A stretch of DNA of 64,000 nucleotides, taken from assembly GCA_947483555.1 (NCBI GenBank), contig CANKMW010000009.1, positions 81,401-145,400 on the forward strand, given 5' to 3'. The stretch comes from Myxococcales bacterium (lineage in GTDB: Bacteria > Myxococcota_A > Polyangia > Haliangiales > Haliangiaceae). Shown piece by piece: positions 9,328-18,555 of the stretch; the first letter of the stretch is position 1, and each line of letters opens with the position of its first letter. Below the pieces are notes generated by a model. It did not search any database, had not been told where the DNA came from, and worked only from the letters and a program-made list of their open reading frames with translations. Position numbers and translations under genes: made by a program.

Positions 9328-9966
9328 TCAGTCCTTGTGGTTGCTCTCGTCCTCGGCCAGCTGCTGCAGCCGGACCTCGAGCTCGGCGATGCGATCGGCC
9401 AGCGACTTGACGTCCTTGTGCAAGCTGCCGAACGGCGTGATGTTGTCGACCACGGTCCGGATGCGGCCATCGACGCGCTTCTGCCACTCGTCGAGCACGC
9501 TCTGCTGCTCGGTCACCCACTCGCGGAACTCGCGGACCATCGCCAGGCCCTCGCCCTTCTTGGTGCCGGCGTAGGTCGAGTCGTCGTCGGGCAGGCCGGG
9601 GTCGGTTGGCGCCGGCACAGCGCCGGTCTCGTCGCTGGGCTCGGTGCCGTCGCCGGTCTCCTCGCGCTTGAAGGGCAACACCCGCGACACGCGACGCTGC
9701 GCTTCCGCGAACCATTCACCGCCGTTCTGGATGATGGTGCGCATCGCCGTGAGCGGGAGAAAGCTGCGCTGCTTCTTCTCCTCCTCGAAGATGATCTGCG
9801 CCAGCGTGACCGACGTGAGGTCTTCCTTGGACTTGTTGTCCACGATCTTCACGTCGTCGCCAGCGCGGATCATCTCGGAGATCTGATCGAGCGTGACGTA
9901 GCGGCTGTGCTGGGTGTCGTACAGCTTGCGATTGGCGTACCGCTTGATGATCCGCGCCTCGGCCAT
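9328..9966 (-). CDS. phaR: Polyhydroxyalkanoate synthesis regulator PhaR-type DNA-binding protein
   Basis: A 212-residue protein. Residues 4-64 are a textbook PHB-accumulation regulator N-terminal domain: IIKRYANRKLYDT, then SRYVTLDQISEMI and VKIVDNKSKEDLT. A second conserved segment (LPLTAMRTIIQNGGEWF) follows. The C-terminal third is coiled coil (SLADRIAELEVRLQQL). In PHA producers this protein represses phasin and synthase genes and is titrated by nascent granules, but no pha biosynthesis genes lie in this window, so in this group it may regulate something else. The ATG at 9966 has GGAGC 6-10 bases upstream; the longer frame to 10089 has no family match. Confidence 0.9.
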   Translation of the reverse strand: MAEARIIKRYANRKLYDTQHSRYVTLDQISEMIRAGDDVKIVDNKSKEDLTSVTLAQIIFEEEKKQRSFLPLTAMRTIIQNGGEWFAEAQRRVSRVLPFKREETGDGTEPSDETGAVPAPTDPGLPDDDSTYAGTKKGEGLAMVREFREWVTEQQSVLDEWQKRVDGRIRTVVDNITPFGSLHKDVKSLADRIAELEVRLQQLAEDESNHKD

Positions 9967-10131
9967 GGGCTGCTCCTGGGCGTTCACGCACGAGGGGCAT
10001 CCGGCCCCTTGGATCATGGGTATCACGCGGTGCGGCATGACGGCAACGCACCGCGGCGCGGAGCACCCACGACGGCCCGCTTCCGGCATACTCGGGACGC
10101 TGCGGAGGCGGAACCGCGGCGGAGGACCCCC

Positions 10132-10506
10132 ATGCGTTGGTTGCCTACTTCATCAGCGATCGCGTCTCTTTTCATCGGTCTCGGCATCGTTGCGGCCTGC
10201 GGCGGCGACGACGGCGGTCCGCCGGCCATCGACGCCACACCGCTGCTGGCGGCGGAGGTTGCGTGTACGGGCGTGCTCTCGCCGGTCATCACGACCGCTG
10301 GCTTCGCCTTCAGCCCGGTGACCACCACGGTCACCGTCGGCACCGTGGTCAAGTTCACGGTTCCGCTCGAGCACAACGCCATGTCCGACGACGGCCTGTT
10401 CTCCGCCGACTTCAACGGCGACACCTGCGTGCGCTTCGATGCACCCGGCACGTACCGCTTCTTCTGCGTACCGCACGTCTTCCGCGGCACCGTCCTCGTG
10501 AACTGA
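10132..10506 (+). CDS. Cupredoxin-like (plastocyanin/azurin family) lipoprotein with atypical copper site
   Basis: A 124-residue protein with a signal ending IVAACGG, so probably a lipoprotein. The mature part is a cupredoxin: FAFSPVTTTVTVGTVVKFTV, the first His in LEHNAM, and the C-terminal loop FFCVPHVFRGTVLVN giving Cys and His ligands (C-x2-H). The Met that normally completes the loop a few residues after the His is absent. It could carry a type-2-like or perturbed type-1 copper site, or bind no copper. The ATG follows GGAGG with 5-6 bases of spacing. The gene is convergent with the large lipoprotein at 10520. Confidence 0.8.
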   Translation: MRWLPTSSAIASLFIGLGIVAACGGDDGGPPAIDATPLLAAEVACTGVLSPVITTAGFAFSPVTTTVTVGTVVKFTVPLEHNAMSDDGLFSADFNGDTCVRFDAPGTYRFFCVPHVFRGTVLVN

Positions 10507-10524
10507 CCTCCGACGGTGGTCAGT
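10504..10524. terminator. Short hairpin between convergent genes
   Basis: CTGACC and GGTCAG pair around a short loop, spanning the two convergent stop codons. There is no U-tract, so termination is only a guess. Confidence 0.3.
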
Positions 10525-12085
10525 GGCTCAGCGCCGCGCTGACCACCTCGGGGCGCACGGTGTTGTGCTTGCCGATGATCGTGCCGGGGTCGGAGACCTC
10601 GACCGACCACTGGAAGTTGTCGAGCACGACCAGCGAGTCGAGGCGCTGATCGCTGGTGTCCCAGATCGCGATGCGCAGCGTGATGACCTCGCCGCCGACC
10701 ACGTTGCCGCTGGTCTGCAGCCAGCCGGTGCCGCCACCCGACAGGCTGTTGGAGTCGCACGAGCCCGGCGACGAGGTGTCGAAGCCGGTGCCGGTCAGGT
10801 GCGCCGTGCTGGCGCAGGTCGAGATGGTGCCGGTGGTGCCGAGGCAACCGGTGCGGCCGTTCACGCACTGCGTGAACAGGCCGGTGTTGCCGTGCGCCAG
10901 GTTGACGCCGACCGGGTAGATGGTGCCCGCGGGGTTGCGGTAGAAGGCCAGGTTCTTGTCGGTCGGGTTGGCCGGCTGGCCGGCCCACGTCGAGTCGAGC
11001 AGCGCCACGAAGAAGTCGTTGTACGGGCTGCACACCCACTCCGGGTACTCGGCGGAGTAGAAGTTGCTCGAGAAGCTGAACGACTTCGCGTTCGACGGCG
11101 CCCGGACTCGGAGCGTCAGCATCACCGGATCTTCGGCGGCGGTGCCGCCGAGCAGCTCGGGGCAACCCATGGCGTTGGGCAGCACGTTGGGCGGGTTCTG
11201 GGCCGCCATCCAGTCGGTCGGGAACGGCGACCTCATGCCGTGCTGCGCCGACGCCGTGAAGTCGATGTGCGCCGGGTTCATCTGGCCCGGTGATGCGGCG
11301 TTGCCGCTCGACAGCAGCGTGAAGCCCATGCCGGCTTGCGGCATGAGGCCGGAGCCGAAGATGCTGCGGATCGAGTGCGATGGGACCGCCGGCGTACCCT
11401 GGCCATTGGTCAGGCTGAAGCGGGCCTCGATGAGACCCCAGCGCCGCGACGCCTCGGTGGCGATCTGGCAGATGTCCATCGCCTTGGCGTAGTCGGTGGC
11501 CAGCGGTGAGCCGGAGACCAGGGCCATGTCGCACACGGTCTCCGAGTTGTCGACCGCGCCGTCGCAGTCGTCGTCGACGGTGTTGCCGGCGGCGTCGAAC
11601 GAGCCGGGATTGACCAGGCCGGGCTGGGCGCACTCCGACGAATCGCAGCAGTCGCCGTCGCAGGTCGTGAAGCCGTCGGCGTCGAGGTCGACGTTCTCGT
11701 CGGGCGCGCCCGAGCAGTTCTCGTCGAGGCCGTTGCCGCACACTTCTTGCGACGGCAGGATCTGACCCAGGCACTGGCTCCACTGTCCCGACGACAGGCA
11801 GTTGCGAACGCCGCCGCGACAGGGACCGACGTCGCGCGTCGACTGGTGGGCGTCGTAGCACTCGACGGTGTCGCCGGCGTCGCAGGTGCCCGAGCAGTCG
11901 CCGCTGATGCAGAACTCGCCGACGCCGCACTGGATGCCGCAGCCGCCGCAGTTCATCAGATCGCTCGTGACGTCCTTGTCGGGACAGTCCTCGTTGCCGC
12001 CACCGCTGCTGGTGGGGCCACAGGCGCCGACGCCGACGACGAACGAGAGGATCGCGGGCAGGATGGAGGCGCGGATCGATCGCAT
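10520..12085 (-). CDS. Choice-of-anchor L-type lipoprotein with MopE-like Cys/Asp-rich region
   Basis: A 521-residue protein with signal MRSIRASILPAILSFVVGVG ending in a lipobox Cys. Residues 30-190 are rich in Cys, Asp and Asn with 'CGNGLDENCSG' and 'GNTVDDDCDGAVDN' motifs, the putative metal-binding pattern of the MopE family. The C-terminal half has FSSNFYSAEYPEWVCSPYND followed by DSLVVLDNFQW, which fits the choice-of-anchor L module common in large surface proteins of myxobacteria. It is likely exposed at the cell surface; substrate unknown. It is divergent from the FKBP gene across a 147-bp spacer. Confidence 0.8.
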   Translation of the reverse strand: MRSIRASILPAILSFVVGVGACGPTSSGGGNEDCPDKDVTSDLMNCGGCGIQCGVGEFCISGDCSGTCDAGDTVECYDAHQSTRDVGPCRGGVRNCLSSGQWSQCLGQILPSQEVCGNGLDENCSGAPDENVDLDADGFTTCDGDCCDSSECAQPGLVNPGSFDAAGNTVDDDCDGAVDNSETVCDMALVSGSPLATDYAKAMDICQIATEASRRWGLIEARFSLTNGQGTPAVPSHSIRSIFGSGLMPQAGMGFTLLSSGNAASPGQMNPAHIDFTASAQHGMRSPFPTDWMAAQNPPNVLPNAMGCPELLGGTAAEDPVMLTLRVRAPSNAKSFSFSSNFYSAEYPEWVCSPYNDFFVALLDSTWAGQPANPTDKNLAFYRNPAGTIYPVGVNLAHGNTGLFTQCVNGRTGCLGTTGTISTCASTAHLTGTGFDTSSPGSCDSNSLSGGGTGWLQTSGNVVGGEVITLRIAIWDTSDQRLDSLVVLDNFQWSVEVSDPGTIIGKHNTVRPEVVSAALSH

Positions 12086-12232
12086 GGAGAGCTCCTGGTG
12101 CCACCGCCCGGCGACGACGGTCAGCGCACTCTCGCTCGGATCGAACCGGACTTACAAGACCCTACCTATGTCGGGGCGTGACAGCTGCAACCATTGGTCT
12201 AGCCGACCATGGCATCGGTTAGGATGCCGCCC

Positions 12233-12589
12233 ATGGCGATGACCACGAACCCTAGTGGACTTTCGTACGAGGACACCCGAGCCGGCACCGGCGCCCAGCC
12301 CGGCCAGGGCCAGACCTGCGTGATGCACTACACCGGCTGGCTGTGGGTGAACGGCGCCAAGGGCGCGAAGTTCGACAGCTCGCACGACCGCGGCAAGCCG
12401 TTCAGCTTCCCGCTCGGCCAGGGCCGGGTCATCAAGGGCTGGGACGAGGGCGTGGCCTCGATGCGCATCGGCGGCGCTCGCACGCTGCTCATTCCGCCCG
12501 ACCTGGGCTACGGGTCGCGCGGCGCGGCCGGGGCCATCCCGCCCAACGCCACCCTGGTGTTCGACGTGGAGTTGCTCGAGGTTCGCTGA
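12233..12589 (+). CDS. FKBP-type peptidyl-prolyl cis-trans isomerase
   Basis: A 118-residue single-domain FKBP: GLSYEDTRAGTGAQPGQGQ, then VMHYTGWLW, FDSSHDRGKPFSFPLGQGRVI, KGWDEGVASMRIGGAR, IPPDLGYG and the final VFDVELLEV. All the active-site aromatic and Asp positions expected for the family are present. There is no signal peptide, so it is cytoplasmic. The ATG at 12233 has AGGA about 9 bases upstream; an in-frame ATG at 12209 lacks this. Its stop codon overlaps the start of the following lipoprotein gene (TGATG), implying translational coupling. Confidence 0.93.
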   Translation: MAMTTNPSGLSYEDTRAGTGAQPGQGQTCVMHYTGWLWVNGAKGAKFDSSHDRGKPFSFPLGQGRVIKGWDEGVASMRIGGARTLLIPPDLGYGSRGAAGAIPPNATLVFDVELLEVR

Positions 12590-13647
12590 TGCGGGCGGCG
12601 CTGGGCCGCTTGATTCCACTCGCCACGGCGCTCGGGCTGCTGGCACCGCTGGCGTGCGGCGAGGTGACGGCCCCGCGCAAGCCAGGGATGGCGCCGGCGG
12701 CGGCCCCGGCGGCGAGCGTCGAGCTGGTGCCGGGCGTGATCATGGATCGCGGCGGGCGCACCGTGTACGCGTCGACCAGCGACGGTCAGCTGGTTGCGAT
12801 CGACGTCGCCACCGGCGCCGAGCGCTGGATCACCATGGAAGCGGCGCGGCCGCTGCTGCTGACGCCGCTCGGCGTGCTGGCGCAGCGCGACTCCGAAGGC
12901 GCGCTCGAGCGTCTCGACCTGGCGATGATCGACGACCGCGGTGCGCTGGCGAAGGGCTGCGAGCCGGTGCGCATCGCGCCGTGGGCGAAGGCGTCGCTGG
13001 TGCCGGATCCCGCGCAGGAGTTCTCGGTGCGCGCCCGCGCCAGCGTCGAGGGCCGGCCGGTCGTCGAGTGGCGGGCCCGCGCCCGACAGCCGGTCGCCGG
13101 CGTCGACGAGGTCAACGATGCCGGCGTGGCGGTGCTGCCCGAAGCCGCGGGCTGGGGCCTCATCGATCCGGCGACCTGCGGCGTGCTCGAGATCGGGCCG
13201 CTTGCCGCCGACGCGGCGCCGTGGGAGTCGCCCGGGCGCGGCCCGGTCACCTTCGACGGCGTCAGCGCCGAGATCGTGATCGCGCCCGGCGTCAGCGGTC
13301 AGGTGGCGGCGCTGCGGCGCAGCCACGGCGGCGAGACCCTGCCCGACGTGGCGCTGGCCGCCGATCTCGACGTCAGCGCGGCGCCGCTGTGGTCGGCCGA
13401 TCGCGGCCACGCGTCGATCACCGCCGCCGAGCCCGGTCGCCCCGGCGCCTGGGCGCGCTGGGTGGTCGCCGGCGTGAAGGACGGCGTGCCGCTGGCGTCC
13501 ATCGTGGTGCGCGATCGCCCGCGCGGCTTCGCGGTGACTCCGACCGCGATCGTGGTCGTGCTCACCGACGCGATCGAGGCCATCGACCGCGACGGCAAGA
13601 CGCTGTGGACGCGCGGCGTGCGGACCGCCGGCGCGGCCGCGCCCTGA
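12589..13647 (+). CDS. Lipoprotein with PQQ-like beta-propeller
   Basis: A 352-residue protein. The start codon shares its A with the stop of the FKBP gene. The signal peptide ends LLAPLACG (lipobox). The mature chain has PQQ-like blades: YASTSDGQLVAIDVATGAERW near residue 60 and AIEAIDRDGKTLWTRG at the end, framing a degenerate propeller. Such proteins resemble BamB-type scaffolds in shape but not closely enough to assign that role. Coupling to an FKBP suggests a shared role in envelope-protein folding, which is inference only. Confidence 0.75.
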   Translation: MRAALGRLIPLATALGLLAPLACGEVTAPRKPGMAPAAAPAASVELVPGVIMDRGGRTVYASTSDGQLVAIDVATGAERWITMEAARPLLLTPLGVLAQRDSEGALERLDLAMIDDRGALAKGCEPVRIAPWAKASLVPDPAQEFSVRARASVEGRPVVEWRARARQPVAGVDEVNDAGVAVLPEAAGWGLIDPATCGVLEIGPLAADAAPWESPGRGPVTFDGVSAEIVIAPGVSGQVAALRRSHGGETLPDVALAADLDVSAAPLWSADRGHASITAAEPGRPGAWARWVVAGVKDGVPLASIVVRDRPRGFAVTPTAIVVVLTDAIEAIDRDGKTLWTRGVRTAGAAAP

Positions 13648-13707
13648 TCGCGGCCATCGTCCGGAAGGCGGACGAAGCGCGCCACACCGAGACGGTGCGC
13701 GCCGATC

Positions 13708-13730
13708 GCCGCGGCGTGCGCCGCCGCGGC
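13708..13730. terminator. GC-rich hairpin between convergent genes
   Basis: A perfect 9-bp stem (GCCGCGGCG / CGCCGCGGC) with a 5-base loop sits between the convergent lipoprotein and histidine-kinase genes. No U-tract follows on either strand. Confidence 0.4.
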
Positions 13731-13738
13731 TGACGCGG

Positions 13739-15508
13739 TCACTCGCGCGGCGGGGCGGCCGGGCCGGTGGCGCCCAGGTTGTCGGAGGCGAGCACGGCGG
13801 CGATCTTCTCGAGCAGGCGGGTGCGCTCGAACGGCTTGGCGACGAAGTGGACGCCGTCGACCATCACGCCGCGTTCGGACAGCCGATCCTCGGCGTAGCC
13901 GGACGTGAACAACACCCGCAGGCCGGGGTGCAGCACGCGCAGGCGGCGGGCCAGCTCGGGGCCGGACATGTCGGCCATGATCACGTCGGTGACCAGCAGG
14001 TCGGGCGGCCGGGTCCACCGCGCGGCGGCGGCCAGCGCCTCGGCGGCGGTACCGACCACGGTGACGGCGTGGCCGCCGTCGGTGACGATGGCGTGCATCG
14101 CGCCGCGGACCAGGGCGTCGTCGTCGACGACGATGATGTCGGCGGGCCGCGCCGCCACCAGGGCGGCCGGGGGGCTGAGCGCGCGGGCGACCGCGTCGTC
14201 GCCGGCGGCCGGCAGCACGACGGTGAACGTCGAGCCGGTGCCGAGCTCGCTGTCGACGACGATCGCACCGCCGGCGCCGGTGACGATCGAGTGGACGGTG
14301 GCGAGCCCGAGCCCGGTGCCCTTGCCGATCTCCTTGGTCGTGAAGAACGGCTCGAACAGGCGCGCGCGCACCGCGGGATCGATGCCGACGCCGTCGTCGG
14401 TCACCGACAGGTAGACCGCGCCGGCACCGAGCACGGTCGGGCAGCGGGCGCGCAGCGCGGCCGACGCCACCCCGGTGCGCAGCGTCAGCAGGCCGCCGCC
14501 GGGCATGGCGTCGCGGGCGTTGGTCACCAGGTTCAGCAGCACCTGCTCGAGCTCGGTGCGATCGGCGCGCACGGTGGTGGCGCCGCCGTCGGTGGTGTCG
14601 ATCACGAGCCGGATATCGTCGCCGACGAACCGGCCCAGCAGCTGTTCGAGCTGCCGCGACACCTCGCTGACCGCGAGCCATTCTGGCTCGCGGACCTGGC
14701 GGCGACCGAACGACAGCAGCTGCCGGGTGAGGGCGGCGGCGCGCTCGGCGGCCTCGCGGATGTGGCCTGCCGAGGCCGCGGTGCGGGCGTCGCCGCGGGC
14801 CAGCCGCGCCGCCTCGGCGAACACCACCGTCAGCACGTTGTTGAAGTCGTGGGCGACGCCGGCCGCGAGCCGTCCCACCGCCTCGAGCCGCCGCGACTGC
14901 AGCAGGCGCTCCTGGATCTCCTGCTGCGCCGCCTGCGCCGCGGCCGCGTCGGCCCGCGACTCGCGGATGATGCGCAGCGCGGCGTGCAGCATGACGCCGG
15001 TGATCACCAGCGAGGTGGTGGCGACCAGCCAGACCCGGATCGGCGTGATGGCGGCGGTGGCCGGCAGCGCACCGCGGCGCTCGAGCAGCACCAGGCCGAG
15101 CACCGCCACCGACGACGCGGCCGCGGTCGCGATGGCGCCCCGGCCGCTCAGGGTCAGGCCAGCGAACAGCACGATCGGCGGCAGCACGAACCCGGCCGGC
15201 GCCAGCGTGCCGCCGCCACGCGCCATGGCCAGGACCACGACGCCGACGTACGCGATCGTGAACCCCACGATCGCGGCCGTGACCACGCCGCGCCGCACCA
15301 GCACGATCGTCAGCAGGTGAGCGAGCAGCATCAGGAAGTAAGCGGCGTGCCCGTCCACCGGCAGCGGCCGCAGCGCGGCCGAGACCAGCAGCGTGACCGA
15401 CAGGATCGCCGAGCCGGCCACCAGCAGCGCGTGGGCGGTCGTGGCCTGCTCCGACGGCTCGATACCATCGACGGCCGGTGGTCGCAGCCGTTCGCGCCAG
15501 GTCGCCAT
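13739..15508 (-). CDS. Hybrid sensor histidine kinase / response regulator
   Basis: A 589-residue membrane sensor. The N-terminal 190 residues hold about six hydrophobic segments (e.g. LVAGSAILSVTLLVSAAL) with no obvious extracellular domain. A short coiled coil leads to the dimerization helix with the phospho-acceptor His near residue 219 (GVAHDFNNVLTVV). The ATPase domain has NLVTNARDAMPGGG near 326, a DDGVGID G1 box and a GTGLGLAT G2 box. A C-terminal receiver domain has IIVVDDD near 458, phospho-acceptor Asp in TDVIM near 507, and the conserved Lys in FVAKPF. The HDFNN H-box class is often found in hybrid kinases of deltaproteobacterial type. The output partner is not in the window. The internal ATG at 15508 is preferred over one 33 bp upstream. 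Confidence 0.9.
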   Translation of the reverse strand: MATWRERLRPPAVDGIEPSEQATTAHALLVAGSAILSVTLLVSAALRPLPVDGHAAYFLMLLAHLLTIVLVRRGVVTAAIVGFTIAYVGVVVLAMARGGGTLAPAGFVLPPIVLFAGLTLSGRGAIATAAASSVAVLGLVLLERRGALPATAAITPIRVWLVATTSLVITGVMLHAALRIIRESRADAAAAQAAQQEIQERLLQSRRLEAVGRLAAGVAHDFNNVLTVVFAEAARLARGDARTAASAGHIREAAERAAALTRQLLSFGRRQVREPEWLAVSEVSRQLEQLLGRFVGDDIRLVIDTTDGGATTVRADRTELEQVLLNLVTNARDAMPGGGLLTLRTGVASAALRARCPTVLGAGAVYLSVTDDGVGIDPAVRARLFEPFFTTKEIGKGTGLGLATVHSIVTGAGGAIVVDSELGTGSTFTVVLPAAGDDAVARALSPPAALVAARPADIIVVDDDALVRGAMHAIVTDGGHAVTVVGTAAEALAAAARWTRPPDLLVTDVIMADMSGPELARRLRVLHPGLRVLFTSGYAEDRLSERGVMVDGVHFVAKPFERTRLLEKIAAVLASDNLGATGPAAPPRE

Positions 15509-15589
15509 CGCCGGGCACTCTACGCGGTTGCTCCCGGGCATGGGGGGCGCACCGGGGTTGCGCTACCCGCGCTACCCGATCGCAGGCCG

Positions 15590-15630
15590 ACCGCAGGCCG
15601 ACCGCAGGCCGACGCAGGTCGACGCAGGTC
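15590..15630. repeat. Short tandem repeat of GACCGCAGGCC-like units
   Basis: Three 11-bp units (gaccgcaggcc, the first imperfect) followed by two 10-bp variants (gacgcaggtc) lie between the histidine kinase start and the terminator. Confidence 0.7.
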
Positions 15631-15633
15631 CCG

Positions 15634-15671
15634 AAAAACACGACGGCCCGGGCGTTTCCGCCCGGGCCGTC
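15634..15671 (-). terminator. Intrinsic terminator of the 904-aa lipoprotein gene
   Basis: A perfect 13-bp GC-rich stem (15642-15654 with 15659-15671) closes a TTTC loop. Read on the minus strand it is followed by GTGTTTTTC, a U-rich tract, so it terminates transcripts leaving the gene that ends at 15706. It is the clearest intrinsic terminator in the window. Confidence 0.88.
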
Positions 15672-15705
15672 TGGTTCCGTCATGCGGGCATACGGCCCGC
15701 GGTTG

Positions 15706-18420
15706 TCACTGCGGGGTCAGCGTGCGCGACGTGCTGGGCAGGATCCCGTTGGTGTTGAACAGCAACTGCTGCCCGAAGGTACCGCCGAGGTTCTCCACGC
15801 CCACGGTCGCGCCGTTGGATCCGAAATCCGGGATCTGGCTGCCGTTCAGCAGATGCGTGGTGCCATAGATGATGTCGATCACGCCGTTCGTGTGCAACAC
15901 GACCTGGAACTGCGCCGTCTCCGCGGGGCGGTCGTAGATGCGACCGACCCACTGGAACGTGACCGTGTTGGTGCCCGCATCGTCCTTGCGGCAGAGCGTG
16001 ATGTTGGTCAGGTCGTCCCAGTAGCCGGCGATCAACCCGCCCGGCGCCGCTGCGGTCGGAATGGCAACGTTGCCCGCGGACGACGAGGTGTGCGCCGTGT
16101 CGAACGTGATGAAGCCGTTGCTCGAGACCTTGACCTGGTTGCCCACCGGGGCTCCGAGCAGCGGGAACGCGGCGAAGCTGGCTGGCAGGGCCAACGTCGC
16201 GCTGAGCGTGTCGTCCTGCGCGGTCATGACGGTCGTGCCGCCGGCACACGCATCGGCGTAGGTGAGCGCGCCGGTTGCGACCGTGTACATGCGAGGCACG
16301 AACGAGTTGACCGCGAGATCGACGTTCGACGCGGTGGTGGTGTTGAGATTGCCGACCGTGAACGCAACCCAGGTCGGAGTCGCCGCGAACGTCGCACCCA
16401 GCGTCTCGGCGACACCGTTGCCACCTGCGTTGATCGTCGTCGCCGCGCTCTCGTCGGCGTTGCGACGGATGACATTGATATCGACCGCGGCCTGTGACGG
16501 GGTGGCGACCGCTTGCATGAAGTTCGCAGCGGTGCCGGTGACCAAGTACCGGATGGTGCCACTGGCTGCGGCGTTGTCCACGTTGGTGCGGAGGATGGCC
16601 GTTCCTGGGACGCTCATGCCGAGTGCGACATGGGCGCGGTCCCCGATCAGCAGATCGTACGTCGGCCCGGTACCCGGGGTGCCGGTGTTCTCGACGCGAA
16701 CCAAGAAGTCGCGCGCGTCGCCGGCGGTGATGCGGCCAAACGGCGTCGCACCCGTCGGAGGCTGGGTGCCGGTCTGAACCGGCAGGTAGGTGGTGCCGGT
16801 GCCCGGTCCCATCCAGCCCTCACCAGCGAGGTCGTAGATGCTGACGCGAGCGTTGGTCGCCGTGCCCCAGTTCGCTGCGGCGGGAACCGCGAGTTCGATC
16901 CAGGTCGTGGCGTTGAGATCGATGGTGTGGAAGCCCGAGCCCTGCGCCGGCAGGGCCTGCGCGGTGGCCGGAGTTCCGTACGTGAGTGTGGCCGGCGTGT
17001 TGGCGATCAGGGTCGACGTGATCGTGTACGTCGCCGCGGCAACACCCGTCGGATCCAGCGTCACCATGTAGTAACGGCCGGGCTGCAGGAAGCGGACGTA
17101 CTGGTTCTGGAACGTCAACGCGCCGCTGCCGGTGCTGATCGACGCGAGCGTCAACGACGCGCCCGCCGTGTTGAACACGTCGGCACGGACGATACGCATC
17201 CGCACGTTCACCGAGGACGTCAGGTTGAAGTGCACGACCTGGCCGGCAGCAGCCACATCGAAGTAGAGATAGTTGCTCTCCCACCACGGCGCAGCGGCGA
17301 TGGTGCCGTTCTTCTTCGAGACCGTCAGCACCGTACCCGCGGTGGGCAGAGGCTGGGCAGCGATGTCGAAGAAGTCGAGGGTGTAGGCCTGCGGCGTGAG
17401 CGCGAAGTTGTAGACCTCGTCGACCACGATCTCGACCATGTCGGTGGTGGCGAGACCACCGATGGTGAAGAACGCCGGGTCTTCGGTGGTCGTATTGAAC
17501 GCGGCCGAGCCGTAGAACGTGCCGTTCTTGCGCACGATGAACGCGGTCCGCAGGCTCGTGCTCGCCGTGTTCTGGGTGATGTCGAAGATGTCGCCGATCG
17601 CGTCGGCCTGGTAGCTCAGGACGCGGACGTTGCCCGCGTCCGTGCCGGCGGTCTGCGGCAGCGTCGCCGCGGTCGCGGCTGGCATCGCGATCGTCTTGAT
17701 CGTCGCGTAGTAGCAGGTGTCCGCGTTACCGGCCGCCTCACCGGTGAGCAGCGCGCGCGAGTCGTCCATGATCAGCACGTAGTCGCCGGCGACCGGCAGG
17801 TAGACCTGGCGCTTGGAGGTGTCGCCGACCAGGTTGATCCCGAAGCGGGCGTAGTTGGGGAGCGTGGCGATGCCGTTGTCGACCACCAAGAAGCCGGCGG
17901 CGAGGCCGCCGACGCCGTCGGCGGTGATCTCGAGCAGCGTCGGGGCGGCCGCGGTCACGAGCCACGCGTCCTCGTCGCCGACGCCGGCGCGCGGGGTGAT
18001 GCAGCCGTGGATCGTGGTGTCGGCGTTGAGCGCGGGGACGTCGAACTGGCCGGCGCCGGTGGTGTCGTTGGGCTCGGTGGCCTCCTCGAGGTCCGCCGTC
18101 AACGTGTCGTCGTCGGGGACGCAGACGCCGCCGACCAGCACGGTGCCATCGGCGCACGCCGACGGGTCGACGACGCACTGGCCCGAGGCCATGTCGTAGA
18201 CCGTGCCCTGCTCGCAGATGACGGTGCCGTCGGGGACGCACTGCCCAGCGGTGAGCACGGTGCCGGTGCCGCACGTGGTGGTGGACGAGGGCACGCACAT
18301 ACCGTCCTGGAGGACGGTGCCGGTGCCGCAGGTGGTCTCGTCGCCGCCGCAGCCGACCAGCCCGAAGGCTGAGGCTGCGGCCAGGCCGAGCATGGGGAGG
18401 AGATTATGGAGGCGCTTCAT
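15706..18420 (-). CDS. Large surface lipoprotein with Cys-rich repeats and nidogen-like C-terminus
   Basis: A 904-residue protein. The signal ends AAASAFGLVGC (lipobox). Right after the anchor come four short Cys repeats of the type CGTGTVLQDGMCVP (residues about 22-100), then a Thr/Ala-rich body with several PPC-like beta-sandwich segments (e.g. DEDAWLVTAAAPTLLEITADG). The last 150 residues (SSNGFITFDT, GGLIAGYWDDLTNITL, FQVVLHTNGVIDIIYG, VGVENLGG) match the nidogen-like/choice-of-anchor pattern. It is probably displayed on the outer surface. The start at 18420 was chosen because the signal peptide begins there; the frame extends upstream without one. Confidence 0.8.
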   Translation of the reverse strand: MKRLHNLLPMLGLAAASAFGLVGCGGDETTCGTGTVLQDGMCVPSSTTTCGTGTVLTAGQCVPDGTVICEQGTVYDMASGQCVVDPSACADGTVLVGGVCVPDDDTLTADLEEATEPNDTTGAGQFDVPALNADTTIHGCITPRAGVGDEDAWLVTAAAPTLLEITADGVGGLAAGFLVVDNGIATLPNYARFGINLVGDTSKRQVYLPVAGDYVLIMDDSRALLTGEAAGNADTCYYATIKTIAMPAATAATLPQTAGTDAGNVRVLSYQADAIGDIFDITQNTASTSLRTAFIVRKNGTFYGSAAFNTTTEDPAFFTIGGLATTDMVEIVVDEVYNFALTPQAYTLDFFDIAAQPLPTAGTVLTVSKKNGTIAAAPWWESNYLYFDVAAAGQVVHFNLTSSVNVRMRIVRADVFNTAGASLTLASISTGSGALTFQNQYVRFLQPGRYYMVTLDPTGVAAATYTITSTLIANTPATLTYGTPATAQALPAQGSGFHTIDLNATTWIELAVPAAANWGTATNARVSIYDLAGEGWMGPGTGTTYLPVQTGTQPPTGATPFGRITAGDARDFLVRVENTGTPGTGPTYDLLIGDRAHVALGMSVPGTAILRTNVDNAAASGTIRYLVTGTAANFMQAVATPSQAAVDINVIRRNADESAATTINAGGNGVAETLGATFAATPTWVAFTVGNLNTTTASNVDLAVNSFVPRMYTVATGALTYADACAGGTTVMTAQDDTLSATLALPASFAAFPLLGAPVGNQVKVSSNGFITFDTAHTSSSAGNVAIPTAAAPGGLIAGYWDDLTNITLCRKDDAGTNTVTFQWVGRIYDRPAETAQFQVVLHTNGVIDIIYGTTHLLNGSQIPDFGSNGATVGVENLGGTFGQQLLFNTNGILPSTSRTLTPQ

Positions 18421-18555
18421 GTGTGCCGGACTTTTCCCGCCACCACGTCCCGGAGTCAACCTCATTCGCCTACAGCCGACCACCCACGCAATAACGAGAC
18501 AAACCGCACACTTCGAAGCCGCCCTGGGCCTGTGCTAGAACCCACGACGGTTCCC

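Noticed and set aside
8036..9715. 559-residue minus-strand frame
   Set aside because: Only its last 192 codons look like protein (the lipoprotein). The rest is Arg/Ala/Pro-rich and antisense to the TPR gene and part of the PhaR gene, as expected for a high-GC shadow.
10023..12104. 693-residue minus-strand frame
   Set aside because: Shadow of the choice-of-anchor lipoprotein; no motifs, Arg/Pro bias.
13299..15683. 794-residue minus-strand frame
   Set aside because: It covers the histidine kinase in another frame and is extremely Arg-rich; all family motifs are in the frame of 13739-15508.
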